In this document: piece by piece, positions 47,320 through 61,126 of the stretch
How the letters are laid out: every line of letters begins with the position of its first letter
Numbering within the stretch: the stretch's first letter is position 1
From: Ustulina deusta
Lineage: Eukaryota > Ascomycota > Sordariomycetes > Xylariales > Xylariaceae
DNA: 64,000 bases
Reading direction: 5' to 3'
NCBI GenBank assembly: GCA_023159155.1
Contig: JAJNNX010000042.1
Coordinates: 186,001 to 250,000, forward strand
Translations under genes and position numbers: made by a program
Notes under the pieces: generated by a model
What the model was told of the DNA's origin: nothing
Database searches by the model: none
What the model saw: only the letters and a program-made list of their open reading frames with translations

Positions 47320-49367
47320 TCACCGTGGAGGTTGCGGCGGCTCTTCGTCCAACATGCAGGCATTCTCTAGCATATTGGTCCATTTCCCGCTTGTACCGGC
47401 ATGGCTATGCTTGAGATGTTGTCGGAAATGATCTGCCCTATAGAACTTCTTGCTTGAGTTGCACTCCCGAAATTTATGTGCTTCCTGCAAATGCTTCAAT
47501 CGCATGTCCCAGTCGCGCTCAGTCGCATGCCGCGCACGTGCAGCTCCACCACTGCGACTGAATTCTTCACCACAATAGCCACACGTGTCGGCTTCGCCGG
47601 GCCTATTTGTACTCTCATGGAAAGCCCTATCGAAGCCCGACATGAGAAGTGCAGAACAGGACCAGCTATGTCGCCTGACATGCAAACTGTTCTGGTGACG
47701 TTCAGCCTCGTTCTTGTTCTTGAAGCGATTGCCACAGAACGAGCACTCATATTGCTTTTCAGCTTCATGTGCACTATATTTCATACGTCAGGTATACGTC
47801 ATGGACAAGGTGATAATAGAGCGCACATACCTCAATTCTTCGGGCGTCTCGAATTTTTTAGGTTTTTTGGGGCAGCATTCACACATGAGGAAACCCCCTT
47901 GCAATTTTGAGATGGTGGCTTTCGGTACCTCGACAACTTTACGAGGCGACGCAAGTTGCCTGTTTTCGCTGCTGATGTTTCGCTGATGGGGGCCACGACC
48001 AAAGGAGGTACATGAAGAGGGACCGAGGGAGATGGGCGTGTTGTAAGGGGAATTGGCCATCATATCCACTGGTGATAAGCCTCCAGATGATAGTCCACTG
48101 GGTGACCTACCACCGAATGAGGTCAGACTTGAAATACTCGTATTCAAGGACGTCGTTGAAACGTAGGACGCACTACGCCCGGCCGGTGATGCTGAGGACA
48201 AGGAGCCCGGAGCGACCAAACTCAGCCGTGGAGCCGGAGATCCCCTTCCAACGCCGTCTCGACGCCTTGTAGGGTCGTTCGAATTCATTGGTCCTTGTGG
48301 CGGACTATCCCCACCCGGGGGTGATGATGCACGTCTTTTCTGCCCAACAGCCTGAAAATCCGTTCGCCCATGAGGGTCATCTATACGTAACCTTCTAATA
48401 CCCGACGTTTCCTCCATTGGAAAATCTGTGTCCTCCACATTGTCGTAACCACTATGTATTGACATGGTGGCGTCGTCACTATTGTTCCGCCTGGTTCTGT
48501 AACGTGGTGAACGGTCCACATCTGTCAATTCGACTGGCGAGCGGTACTCGGGACCACTAGTCTGGTAGTATGACGCAACACGTGGTGATGTTGTTGTCTG
48601 TAAGGGAGGATCTGTGAAACGACTGGACGGATCTATCGAGGGTTGATTATTCAGTCGGACAGGTAAAGACAGCTGAGGGACGACAGCATGGCGAGGGGGG
48701 TCAGGTCTATTTTGGTCTAGGGACATAGCAAGTCCGGAACGACGAGGAGGGGAGCGATTGTCGAAGACTCGACGCGAATCTAACTTTTTTAGTAGATGGC
48801 TGTCATAGTCGCTCGCTGCAGACTTGTTGAACTGGCCGAGGTTATGGGACATGAAAAGCTTTTTCGGAAGCGAGTCCTGAGAACTGTGATGCTCAAGGTC
48901 AGTTGACATGGCGCGAGATCCTGAGGAAAGGTCACCAATGTGACCATGATGTCCACGTACCTGATTGACGAAAATGTCGAGTTCATACTGTGATAGCCCT
49001 CGTCTCTTTGGTGTGGTCGACCAACCTCTTGTTTCCTGAACCGTAAATGATCGTTCTCGCTATCACGTCTCGTGCCCTCCCAGCTGGCATTTGAATCAAT
49101 AGAAGGAATCCGGTCATGATTTGGAGGGCCAGGAAGTCCTAGGCCGGGTAAATATTTGGGAGGTGGCAATGGAGGGGGAGCATCATCCTCTGCGATTCGA
49201 CGATTGTTTGGTATTGACATGGGTATGGAAGAGGGAGAGAAGTTAGATGCTTGAGGCCGCGGATGGCCGTAGCGGCCAGACCTATCGAACCGATTGGATT
49301 CTTCAATGTATATAGCTGGCGGGGGCCCTCCCGGCTCCCGGGGGGAGTATCGTGAAGGTATCTCCAT
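47320..49367 (-). CDS. C2H2 zinc-finger protein
   Basis: This is a probable DNA- or RNA-binding regulator. Three exons join in frame to 637 residues: 48961-49367, 47831-48883 and 47320-47773. The first ~450 residues are disordered, rich in Ser, Pro, Arg and Gly. Zinc fingers cluster at the C-terminus: Cys470/Cys472-473 with His489; CSFCGNRFKNKNEAERHQNSLH at about 497-518 (a classic C2H2); CGYCGEEFSRSG with downstream His residues; and FRECNSSKKFYRADHFRQHL with HSH. The last two fingers are divergent. The exon 2 acceptor was set at 48883 because it keeps the frame and has a CTGAC branch-point-like element just upstream; an upstream AG at about 48924 would shift the frame. The start could instead be the ATG at 49403. 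No specific orthologue is recognised. Confidence 0.83.
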
Positions 49368-50296
49368 TGTGCGTTTTATTGAGAGCAAGTAACTAGCCCT
49401 CACAAAATCGTATGACTCGGTAAATGTGCGCCACTAGAGCACCTCTCACGGTGAACCACGGCTGGCCGAGGGTAGCCCAAGGGAGGGACCACGGAGAATG
49501 GTGTCTGCGGCCAGGGAAAGCAGCGGCTGGCGCAAGCGATTGCAGATCATGAATGGGGCGAGCTGGAAATCCAGGCGGACCAGTGTTGTAGCGACAGAGT
49601 TATTGCCAGCCACAAGATCTCGAGATCTCGGCCAAAGGTGGATTGCGGAATGGCAGTGGCAAGTAGGGGTCGGAGTAGCCGCTGTCAAGCCAGCAAGTTG
49701 AATGTTTTAGAGAGACTGGCGCAAGGGAGCCGTTCGTTATTGTCGAGATGGCGTGACAGAAAGGACGGATCAGAACGGCTTGCCAGATTGTGGCTGTATC
49801 TAGGCTAGACTTGGCCCAGAGTAACTCAAGGTGGCAGGTCGGCACATAGGAGGTATCATCGAATGTTGGGCGGCACAAGGCGGGCGAGGTGGCGGATCTG
49901 GTAGGCGAATGCTGTGGCAATTTGAGCTGTGGAAACCCCAGACAGTGTCCACCATGCGAGTAGCAACACTGGCGATGCTCAATGGCGGAACCAGACGAGG
50001 CGGCGTGTGGTATGGGAAACAACACAGTCGGCGACGTGTCGTAGCAACTCCAGCATGGGCCTGTGTAGGAGCTGGTATACTGGTATACGTCGGCTCGAGG
50101 ACAGAGAACTAGACTGGAGGCCTACACGAACGAGCGGTCTCGGTGTCCTCTTTCTTTACGTCGAGATCGCCAGTGTCGACCTGGTCAACCATGAGCCTTA
50201 TGTCAAACAAAGCTCGCCCTTGTGGTATGCGGAGAATGACCGAGACAGAGCAATACGACCACAGTTGGAGGGGTGAGGACGAGCGGCAGAGCAAGT

Positions 50297-50480
50297 TTAT
50301 TAGGTAGGTTGGGTCGGTAGGTAAATAAGGGTAGGTATAACAACGGGTAGGTAGCTCGACAACTACCTGCCTACCTATTGCCCTATGGAGGTAGTGTAGA
50401 TGGGGAGCGGTAGGTAATAGGTAGGTAGGTAATACACTAGGTGGTATCCTGACCTGCCCAGGGTACCTGCCTAGGATACC
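50297..50480. repeat. Dense GGTAGGTA / TACCTACC short-repeat block
   Basis: The segment is made largely of GGTAGGTA-type units and their complements, including opposed copies that could fold back (GTAGGTAGCTCGACAACTAC and neighbours). It lies upstream of the zinc-finger gene. Confidence 0.75.
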
Positions 50481-53400
50481 TCAGGTATTGTGTATCTCTG
50501 CCCTATGAGAATGTAAGCGTGGGTCCCTTCTTCAGCCCTTTGGGAAACAGCAGAGTTGAGCAGATTGGCTGGTGGCGTCTGCTAGCGCCTACCCTCCCTA
50601 CAGGGGTTTGGTCGCGGGTTGTGGATTACTCGCAGGGATCGTGGTACATGGGCATGCTAGCTGCAGACGGTACCTCTACAAGGCAGGCTCAATTCGACGT
50701 TGACAGGGAGCAAGCCCTGTGTCGACGAATTTTGAAAACGGAGAGGGGGTGGACCTAGTCCCTGCAGGGTACACTCCTACACGCACTAGCGTCCTTGGTC
50801 TCCTGTGTACACTACACCGACTTGGCTCATTTGACCTCCTTGTACACTACTTACACTAAACTCGACCAACGACAAGCATCCCAGCATATTGGCTAATGGT
50901 GTGTTCCACCTGTACTCATTCCTTTCCTGACGAAAGTCCATACCTGACCCGTCTGCTTGCCTCTGTACCTCCTGCCCTGCTACACTTTGTAGCTTGCCTC
51001 AGACCCAGGCGTATTTTGTACCCAATGCAGTCATTATATTTGCCCAGATCATCATGCTTCCAATATACTTAGCAAGTGGCCTCCCATTTCGTGGAATCTC
51101 GTGTGCTCAACGTCAAATTGCGAATACCTCAGATACCTAACCTACTATACCCTACCAGCACCTAGATATAGTGCATGCTACTTACATCTAAACAGTGGTG
51201 ATATTCTCTAGAGCTACGGTATATACCCGTCCTGCTCTATACGTCACTCCCGATTTCATAGAGCTCTCTGTGTTGTTGTAAATCCATCGTGCTGCCTATT
51301 TTCCCAACTTGTGCATCCTTGCCGGTTCGTATGCCTTCTGTGTTTGCATGTACCTTGTAAGAAAAGGTCTACTTCGAGGCAAGTCTTAGAAAAGGGTTAG
51401 TAGTTGAAATATGCGTTCTCCAATTGAACATCAGATGTATGCGGACTGATCTGCGGAAATATTACATGCGGCGTTAAGAATCACCCGTCGAACAATCTCC
51501 AACAGCTCGTTTTCTGATGCATTGTCTTCGATTAATACCTTCAGCCATGAAGTATCAGGCCCCATGTCTACACTAAACCCCAAGGGTCCGGCATACCAAA
51601 ACCAAACTTGCCAAGGTCTCCAACAACAGAGTCGGATAGGTAATATCTACACTAAGTGTACTTAACTAGGTAGGTATTCATTCCTTGGTCTCATCAGAGA
51701 GTGGAGTTCTCTCTGGTGCTACTCTACCTAGTTAGTAGTTAGCCCTGACAAGAAAGGCCAGCACTAGTGGTGACTCTTCTGAGCTTCCATTCCTGCCTTC
51801 TAGTGCCAGCTTCCCGCTTCTCGCATCAATGATGTATAGCAACATATGTCCATATTAGTTAGTACGCGGGAGAACACATCCTACTGCCCTGTGCCCCGCC
51901 AACAAGATTCAGAAACATCTTAGTCAGCCGTCTAGCTCAAATGACCAGGGTGATGCATGTGGACACGTACTGTAGCGGTATATTATACTACTGATGTCTC
52001 CTGTATCCTCCGTAAAGGGCAGGCCCGGAGATACTAAGTCATTGTATGCTGCCTAAGCTTATATTTATTTATTTTCTTACCATATAGATTATGCAGGCAA
52101 AAAACGCTATTCCAATTAAAGATCCACACAATATCCAGCATTATCGGTTTTCGGTACGACATCTGGGCCTCTGTTAACAATTATACCCGGTTGGAGTTAT
52201 CATAGTGAATAGTGGACTAAGCAGGCATGGTTAGCCCACACTGACGTACTAGAAGCTCAAGATGTCGATTGAAACAAGTAAGCAAGTGGACTGGCAGATA
52301 TCAGGTGTGTATCGTGTCATCCAACGGTTATCTGGGACTATAGCGGTCTAGGAAATTTCCGGTATTAATAAGTAGATACAGTACTTAGTGTGTGGGATGA
52401 CACTATGAAGCAAAGCCGAGAGGTGCAGGCGTTCCAGGTTGTTGGCAAGCCCAAAGCCAGCATTTTCCGGAGAGAATAACTAGCCAGACCACGACGTATA
52501 AAACCTCACAAAGATGATCTCCCAGCTTGGCTATGGTTCTGTTAGCCCCGTCTCGGGGATCGTGCACTAGGTAGTTTAGAGACATTACATTAGGTAATGG
52601 GACTCGTTCTCAAAAAACCTGAGAATTGGAAAGCTAAATTAGCAATACTAATAGCTGAGCCTTAGTTTAGTGTACAAGGACGAGTATAAGAGGAAGCCGG
52701 TACGATATATAAATACGATTTCAACTCCTACATCATGGCATCCGGGGTGGTATTCCATATTTTACCTACATAGGAGGCAAAGGTGCATCTTAGGTCGGTA
52801 CCTACAGCAACCCGAGCGATGTATCGGTCGTATTCCTACTCACTTACGAGCCAAGATTTAAACATTGTCACACAATCAATGTGCACTGATTGGGAAGGAA
52901 GCCTCCAAGGTGCATAATTAAGCACAATAGAATTTGTAATTGTCTGTGAGGTTTACTATGGTTATCCCGGATCATGGGTTGCTGCTTGGCTACTGTTGTC
53001 TGCTTGCTGAGAAACATTTGGCATGTTAGATCACATGGCGTGGGCATACCGCCGTATCTTGAGTACTTAGTTACACAAGCATGACTTGAGGCCTCAAGGG
53101 AAAAAAAAAGAAATGTTTGCAAAAGCCCCCAGCCCTTTTTCAGCCCTATAGGGTTGTGGGACAAGCTAGCCATTGACCTTACTTGATTGGCTCTTTGGCC
53201 CTTAAATCGACAAAAATGGTTAGCGGTGGCATTGACGCGCCGAGAATGGGAAATGGAGGCGGTGGGAGGTACCACGAGGTCACTACTGATAGAGGCTAGT
53301 GCAAAGTCCTTTTCCACGTCAATTGAGCACTACATTTTATGAGTAGCCAATAAAGCCATAGATATAATTATTTAACTAAGCATGCAGAAAATCGAATTGC

Positions 53401-56400
53401 AGAACCAGGCATTTGCAACTATTATCATTCCTATTTTTATCAAAAACCACTCGCTACAATCATGATTGCTAATGTCTAAAATAGCTATTATAATTTATTA
53501 TAATGATGGGTGCTTTAAATATGTACCTAGGTATTGCTTGGGAGTTTAAAGGAATACTTCTTAACCGCATTCCTTCGTTAGATATATACTTCTTTAGTTA
53601 AGCAGGTACTTCTAGGTACTAGGTAGTTCAGAACCCCACCAGTACTCGTGGTAGACTAAGTACCTAGGCCGATACATATACCTAACACTAAGTCAACTAG
53701 TTGTCTACTAGTAGTTCACCCCAACTTGTCGGGAAATGCCGTTCGGGGCATCGGAGCATACTAACAAATAATTGTTCATAAAATTGTTTCAGCGTCCTAC
53801 AACTGTAGAGATTTCTGTCTAGGATTACCTACTGTTTTGTTCTAGTATATACCACTAGCTCGCACAAGTGCATCTGTGACGAAAAGTTTGTAATGTACCG
53901 GTATCGGTAGCATTAACTACCTACCGTCGGTAGTTCTACGCGGCTATAGTTTCTTAAACAAGAAATTAAATAGAGTTATCGAGCAAATCCTAGCACTTAA
54001 TGGAGTGCATGTCCCCTCATTTCATTGCCACCTTCAGTCTTCTGACGAATGTACTTAGAAGGTGGCCCCAAGGTTAGCCGACGTGCTGTATTTCACTCTA
54101 CCAGACGATGAGGGTCTAGCTTTAGGGCAACGCTGATCATGATGTTACACTTAGTTGTCTAAGCCTTACGCTAGTCCTAACTCATCCCAACTCCCAAAAC
54201 ACCGAGCTTGACCTCTAGATAGGTCTTGAACCCCTTCTAGAGACGTTTGAAGACTACGACTAAAGCGAGGTTCAGTTGACCTATCAGCGCCCACTGGCAC
54301 AATACCGGACTAGGTGGTATGATATAAGCGCACTCGGTGCATTACCAATGACGATGGTGTTGGCGATGACGACGACAAATACTACGAAGGGTTTGTCAAG
54401 TGGCCATTAGCTCGTAATCGGTCATCGTGACCTATGCTAAGGTATGATTGACCACTGGTGAGTCCGAAACGTGCACTGAGACATGATTCTTGCGTAGGGC
54501 CGAATAACTCTTCAGGTGGGCACCAATTCGTCTAGCTGCTACTTAATGGGATCGATAGGTGCTATTGAGTTATCTCGGACCGGCCCCACGTGCGGCGGTG
54601 CAAGGTCTGCGCTATGATGGAAAGCTTTTAGCGATGATGTCGTCCAACGTTTATGTCTCACCAATCCTCGTTTGGCGGCCGCTCCCGCAGAAACTCCACG
54701 GCTCAAAATGCACGAAACTTATCATTTCCTTGGAATGATATACTATGTGTAAATTGGGGGATATGCAACCGTGAGCGGACCGTGTGCGAATCTGATCGCT
54801 CACAGGGGTATCTACCACAACAGCCCCTGGCAGACCCGGGATACAGCCCTGGAGTGATGGAAAACAATACCCTCCCCTGAAATCATTTCCTCCATCACCA
54901 CATCTACATAGCACTGTACCAGCAACCGTGCTGAGTAGGATATGTGACCCAGGCGCCTATTGGGTCTACACCAACCACGTACCGGCATGACCCTACAGAT
55001 CCTTGATTTCGGCAGTCTTTCAATACTACGAGGCATGGCAAACTCCGTGCACCTACACCTCAATCGTAAGGTATTGATTGGACGTCGCTCTAATAAATCA
55101 AAATCCCATATTCTGCAGCATAAACAACTCTGGCTCTGCAGCTTCGTGAAGCAGGGTCACTGCTTGTTGTTGGCTCTCGGTGACAACGGCGACTCTCATC
55201 TACCCCAGAGTTGGTATGTGCTTGTCCTGTGATGTACAGCACAGCAGACGGCCGTTCTCCATGGCACATGACTCGGGAATCGGGAGTAACTTGGCCAATC
55301 CAGCAATTAATTTCCCAACCATTTGAGATCCCTTCGGCCAGATCTCAACAAGTGATATCCAACAAGGTTGCAATACGAGCTTCTGGGGAGACTACCCAGT
55401 ACACCGGTCGCGTTCCGATGCAGAACTTAGAGCATTGCTGCATCTGTATAGGGACATGCTTTCCGGCACTGCCTGGGCCTTGCATAGAAAACTTACGATG
55501 CGACTATGGTGTTGTCCTCACCAATTCCCCATCATTACTAAATTTAGGTTAACGCGGGATTACTCCAGCCTTAAGCATAGCCTATGAGGCTCGTAGGGCT
55601 CGCCCGCCTCCCCTGGCGACTGCAGGAGTCTTGGGCACAAGCCTCCGAAGTCAAGTACATACCTAAGTAGGTACTCGGCAAATCAATACCGAACATCACG
55701 CCGCCATGACTTGCCAGCTTGCTCCGAGTCGGTATAGCTATCTATATACACTCTTTAGGTTGTTTGAGTTGCCTGGACACACTTCCTTCGAATGATGTAT
55801 GTGCCAATTCTACTGTATTTGACGCATCAGATTCTAGGCTCATGGCTGGGTGTACACCAAAATGTTGCAATACCTATCGCAAAGCCATCCCAACAAAAAA
55901 AACGGACTTGCTTAGCTGTCCATCTGTAGTGTAATGGTGGCCAGGCGCTGTTGTCCATCAGATGCGCCATATTGGGCCAAATACTGGGTGCTGCTGAAGG
56001 CTTGGCGTGCATCACTATTTCGCTCAGAGCAATCTGCACCATTACCCTACAAGGCTGAACACCTGTCGGACCAAGGTATATTACCCGTTCAGCGTCTCCA
56101 TGCCCAGCCAGCTGCCCTATGAGAATGCCGGACATGGTCACTCCTGAGTAGTTAACCTGTTTACTGCATCCTCCCCCAAGCCGATCCGCATTACCGCTGT
56201 ATATCATGGCCGAGCAGTACGCGCCTCGGCAGGCGTCGATGTTGAGAGATTGGTTCATATTGGTTGACCGCAACGACCTAGATTGAGGCGATATGCAGCC
56301 CCTTTCCTGCTTTTCGTGCTCAGGGCACCCGATGGATAGCACGGTCAGCCTAGTTAGGGGGTTAAAATGCGCATGATACTCTCTTTCAACGCAGATCCAT

Positions 56401-59400
56401 CACACTAACACGAAGGCTTGGTTGGCCACCAACATTATTCTGTCTCCTCCTGGTAGCGCAGTCGCCATTCCCCGGCGTTGCCACGCGTCTGGTAGAATTA
56501 ACTTACACCAACACATTAGCTGTACTGTATCGAATAGGGATAGGGTCTAAAACAATTGCTTGGCAAGCGAGCTATCATCTTGTTCGCAATCCCCATGCGA
56601 TGCATAATGACAAATTCTGTGTACCGCCAGCGATAGGTACATTGTTTAGTTAGTTTTCGATCTAGTGTGTGAGTTTTCAGCCGTCCAAGAGAACAGCTGA
56701 AGAAAGCATGGTATCAGCGAGCCTAGCGATATCTCCGCAATTTTCCTTGGCGATCTCTTAGTCTCAAGTTCTAGAAGTAACAAGCGCTTACCTCTCCTCC
56801 GCAGCCTTTACACAGTCCCGTGACATCAAAGGCTGAAGCTCCGTCGATGCCTCAGGCGGTACAGCGACTGGTTGGATGATGGTCTCGCCATCTCCAAACG
56901 AGTCCACAGCACCTCAGTGCATCTCGCCGCCGGCAATCCCACCCTACCTCCCGACAGCCACTTGATTCACACAGGCGGATCGCTCGGCCACTCTCAAATC
57001 TTGGCGCCCAAAGCTGCGGGTTGTGGGGGAGTGCAGCCCTCTTGACCTCCTCCACCCACAATCTTCTTACTGCTCTCCAGCATACCTACATAATAGGCAC
57101 TCTTCAAGGGAATATTGGCATCCAATTATAGGCCCGACATCGCCCTCCATCAAAATACGCATGAATACGGGACCAATATTGTCTCCGCTACACTGCCAAT
57201 TACGAAGGCGTTAGTCCCCGTATTACAGGCTCTCTCATCAGTCAGAACAGTGATTCGTTAATGTAGGGACTACTACACAGAGGTTTGGGATGAGACTCAA
57301 CGACTATTCTGCTCAGCTGGCTAACTATACAGGGTTGAGCAAACAACTGTTACTTCTATGTATGCACCAAAGCCTGACTCGTCAATTTGATCAAATGTTA
57401 TAGGCACAGAATCAACATCATGGTACATACTATATAAACAGGACCATCGGCGTTTATGTTTTGTCACGTTGCTACAGAATCCGCGGCAACCCAAACGTTC
57501 AACAGCCCTCCTTTTCTCTTTATACTTCTAATGCAATCATACGCCCCCACTCGACAGTTCCTCATCCCCCATGAGACGCCGGCGCCGAATGCGAGTGTGT
57601 CGTTCTTGTTTCACACAACAGCAAGATTACCGTTTTCTCTTGACCTAGAGAAATACATGACCAAATCTGGGGTAATCGGATACCTAGAGCGAAATTGGAA
57701 GTTTTACCTCGGAGGTTTCCCTTATGGCTTAGCGCGGTGCTAATGCGTTTACGGTCGGTCAAGGACTGAATGGTGGGTAGTGTGAACTACTTATCGTGTC
57801 AGCGTGACAGAACCTTTGTTACATGGAGTTTGACATGAGCGCGTTTTTTCCAGTCGAGTGGCTGATAAGAAAAACGTGAGCTGATCATTCACCCCACTAT
57901 ATCCTCTGTCCTTTTTGGGGGTGTCACGCATGTTGAGGAAGTGAACAGGTTCTCTGGGTAACCGGATATTTCCACCGACTGTGTGGGAACGGCTTCATCT
58001 GGAAGGACCGGTGAATCTTATCCTATTGCTACGGGCGCTATCATCACCTCGATCCTAGTCGGGGTTGAAAACCAGACCGCCGGATACATTCACAATGTAC
58101 AATAGTATGGTTATGTGTGTTACGAAGACATGCCCCGTTACCTCGATCCACAAAGTCTACACGCTAGACCCTACGACGAGTCAGCCGACAATCATGACTT
58201 ATTAGACGACAGCAGGGTTATGCCACGAGCCCAAGAACTGTATGCTTGGACATATTGCATTGTAGTAGCCACTTGTATGTAGGTATTAATGATCCAGTTA
58301 ATTAAGTGCCGAAGAACATACTCGCTAAACATCTCGGAACTTTAACGGTCTAGGAAGCCGTGTCTGAGCTCGCAGCCGAGCCTTTCGCTACATGGAACCA
58401 CCACGTTACCCTTGATTTTGCCCTTCCTTGGCGTAACGAGGCAAGACTAGTGCAGAGGGGGTCCACCAAGGCAGTCCCGCTCTTACACATATAATTTTGG
58501 CAGATTCACCGTCGTGTAAATCAGAGGTCCTGATGCTTATGAGCATACCTCCTTGGACATAGTACCTAGATAAAGTAGTACAGCTCACTTTCGTGTTTTC
58601 GATCCATAGTACTCAGCAGTTCTTTCTCAATCGTAGTAAATCGCATACATACCTTGTCATTGTGCAAGATGAACGCTCATGATCGAACTTAAAACCCCGC
58701 AAGGTGGTGGGGGCAAGCAACCCAAAGCATACCTAGTGTACCTAGTCTAGAAGCAAAAAATCGCTGATCATCAGCCGACAAATTGTCCAGTACACACATC
58801 GTCAACCCTAAAGCTTACAGTAAGTGATCCTATTCGTACGACGAGGAAATGTTGGTGGCTGGAGTAGTGCTGAGCCGCTATTATGCTGTATATAAGCTAC
58901 ATGTCCTGAAGAAAGCCCTTCCTACTGGGCTCTCAAGAACGTGTCGTGTGTTTCCAACCCCCTATTCTGATATGATGAGTTCTGCGGATCCGCCTTAGTT
59001 TACTCCCTAGGAAGTTGACCGGCCGAAAGCGAGGGAAGGTATCACAACAGTCTAGCGAATAAGTCTTCTAACTTACAATACGCTTAAGAGATTTCCTCAA
59101 TGGTGAGACTTGGAACTTCGCACTAAATACAACTATCCCTACCCCGCCACCCTCCTTCCGCAGCCAACAACTATTTGGCGTATAAGCACAACGTATCCTG
59201 TAATGTGCCGTACGCTATGCTATGTACGCGCGCATCATAATGCTTTCTTCACTCCCAAAAGAATCCAGCTGATATCCCGTGACCAAAGGCCCATGCATGC
59301 AGATTATTAACAGACATAGCGTGCGTCCGCTGAAGTGTCATTTGATCCATCTCACCTCAGCCCTAAACAGACAAAACCTGCCTGCTGCTGTCCGCTGCCC

Positions 59401-61080
59401 GGGTCCCTTGTACTAAGTAGCATAAGGCCGTTCTCGGCCCGCACTGCTCTAAATTCTTACATAGAATCTAACAGCGCTGAAACAAGGGTAGTCATGTTCG
59501 GTAGTTAGGTGTCACACCTGCTCCGCGCCGGTCCGGGCCCGCCAAATTCCGTAGGCACCGGTGCCCAGCCGGTCACCACAACCTCGTCATTTCCACTGTG
59601 CGGCATGCTAACTCCATCATGGTATGTAACGCATCCATCTCATCATATTTGTACATAAATAAAAAATAAATAAAAACCTAGACTATGAGATAGATGGGGT
59701 TAGAAGGCTCCCCACATTACAGTCACGTCACCCACGTACAGAAGGTGAGCTAGATAACGCTACATGATTCGGTACACCGAAGCTTATAAGATTTAGCAGA
59801 ACTGTTGGTTATAAGAACCGAAACAGTGTCAAAAATGAGAATAAAAGCCCTGACGTACAAGTTGCCTGCATGAAACTTCCTTCACCTTCTTCACTCGTTG
59901 TAACCGCTCCTAGCAGCACATAAGAGCGGCGAGAGCCCCCCATCATCAATACATGCACCACATTTCCCTAGCCAGGTGTGCTAGAAGGACTTACGCCAAG
60001 TAGGTATTTACTAATGGCCACGCCGTCTCCTATGATATGATACAAGTGAGTAGAAACCTATACCGTGTCTTTAGCAAGTGATATACTTAATCAATTGGCA
60101 CAATACAGCTATATTACGAACGTTGCTGTGATTGGTAATGTCCTAGAGCATCTTTATTAGGTACTTCACTAGTCAATAAACAGCATCTGCTTTGTTCCTA
60201 AAGAATGATCCCTCAGAAGATAGTATGATAACTAGAGGGTATATACAGACATCTGTCTATATCGAAAGCTGAAATAGAAGTTTGATCACACTCTCCTTAA
60301 CTAAGGAGGATGCCTCTCTGTATGGCATCTCACCACGATGTGAAGAAGACGCGGATTATCCGTAACGCAACTCTATCAGCTGACGAGATTGCCGCGTGTG
60401 GCATTTTCTTTACCGTCTACTGTAGGAATAATCTACACCGTTCTCGATGTAGCCGCATGTATCGCGATTCTAGGGTAAGCTGCATAGCTTCTACGTTAGG
60501 ATTTCCTCAAGGTGAAACGGTGAGCTACGCGTATATTTATTTACCTGTTACGAAGCTCTCCCTGCCAGGGATTAAGACACCAGGGACTGAAGGGTCACAA
60601 TGTGGTTAGATAGTTTGCCCCAGCTCAGGAGCTATCGGTCGTGATAGTGTATGGTAGGTAAATGACACTTGTTGCGCGAAGGTCTCTGAAATACCTTTGC
60701 GGGCTGATCTCCATTCCATACTGAAATCTCTTTGTTGTGTGGTGCACCTTGTGACAGGATAGACTCTGCAGAATAGTCTATCGACTCCCGGACTCTTGTT
60801 CAGTCTATAGGCGTCAGGCTCTCTAAATATAGATAATACAACTCTGGTATCGCGATAGAGGGTGTTTGTGATATGGACGCTGAAAACCACAGCTTTGCAG
60901 CTCCATACATCTGAGTAATTATCCAAATGAACGAGTTACACGATTTCGCAACGCTGTTTCACTGTTGGAGATAGGCTAGGTACGCAGCAAGGCACGCGGG
61001 GAAATCATTTGAGCTCAATAGTCCGCCAACTAAGTTCTACCGGTTTGCTGCAACGGCTCGCGGACTGAGGGGCCGGGTTT

Positions 61081-61126
61081 AGTTTCGGAATGCCGGAAGA
61101 ACTGAAGGATCCGGCATTCCGAAACT
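61081..61126. repeat. Perfect 16-bp inverted repeat (hairpin)
   Basis: AGTTTCGGAATGCCGG at 61081-61096 is the exact reverse complement of 61111-61126, with a 14-base loop. No T-run follows and no gene is adjacent. It could be a MITE remnant, a small hairpin RNA locus or a protein-binding palindrome. Confidence 0.85.

Noticed and set aside
52868..53317. Minus-strand frame of about 149 codons
   Set aside because: No motif and no continuation; within the range expected by chance in 14 kb.
55827..56342. Minus-strand frame of about 171 codons in the right-hand gene-poor tract
   Set aside because: No signal peptide, domain or splice context; composition is unlike the real genes here.
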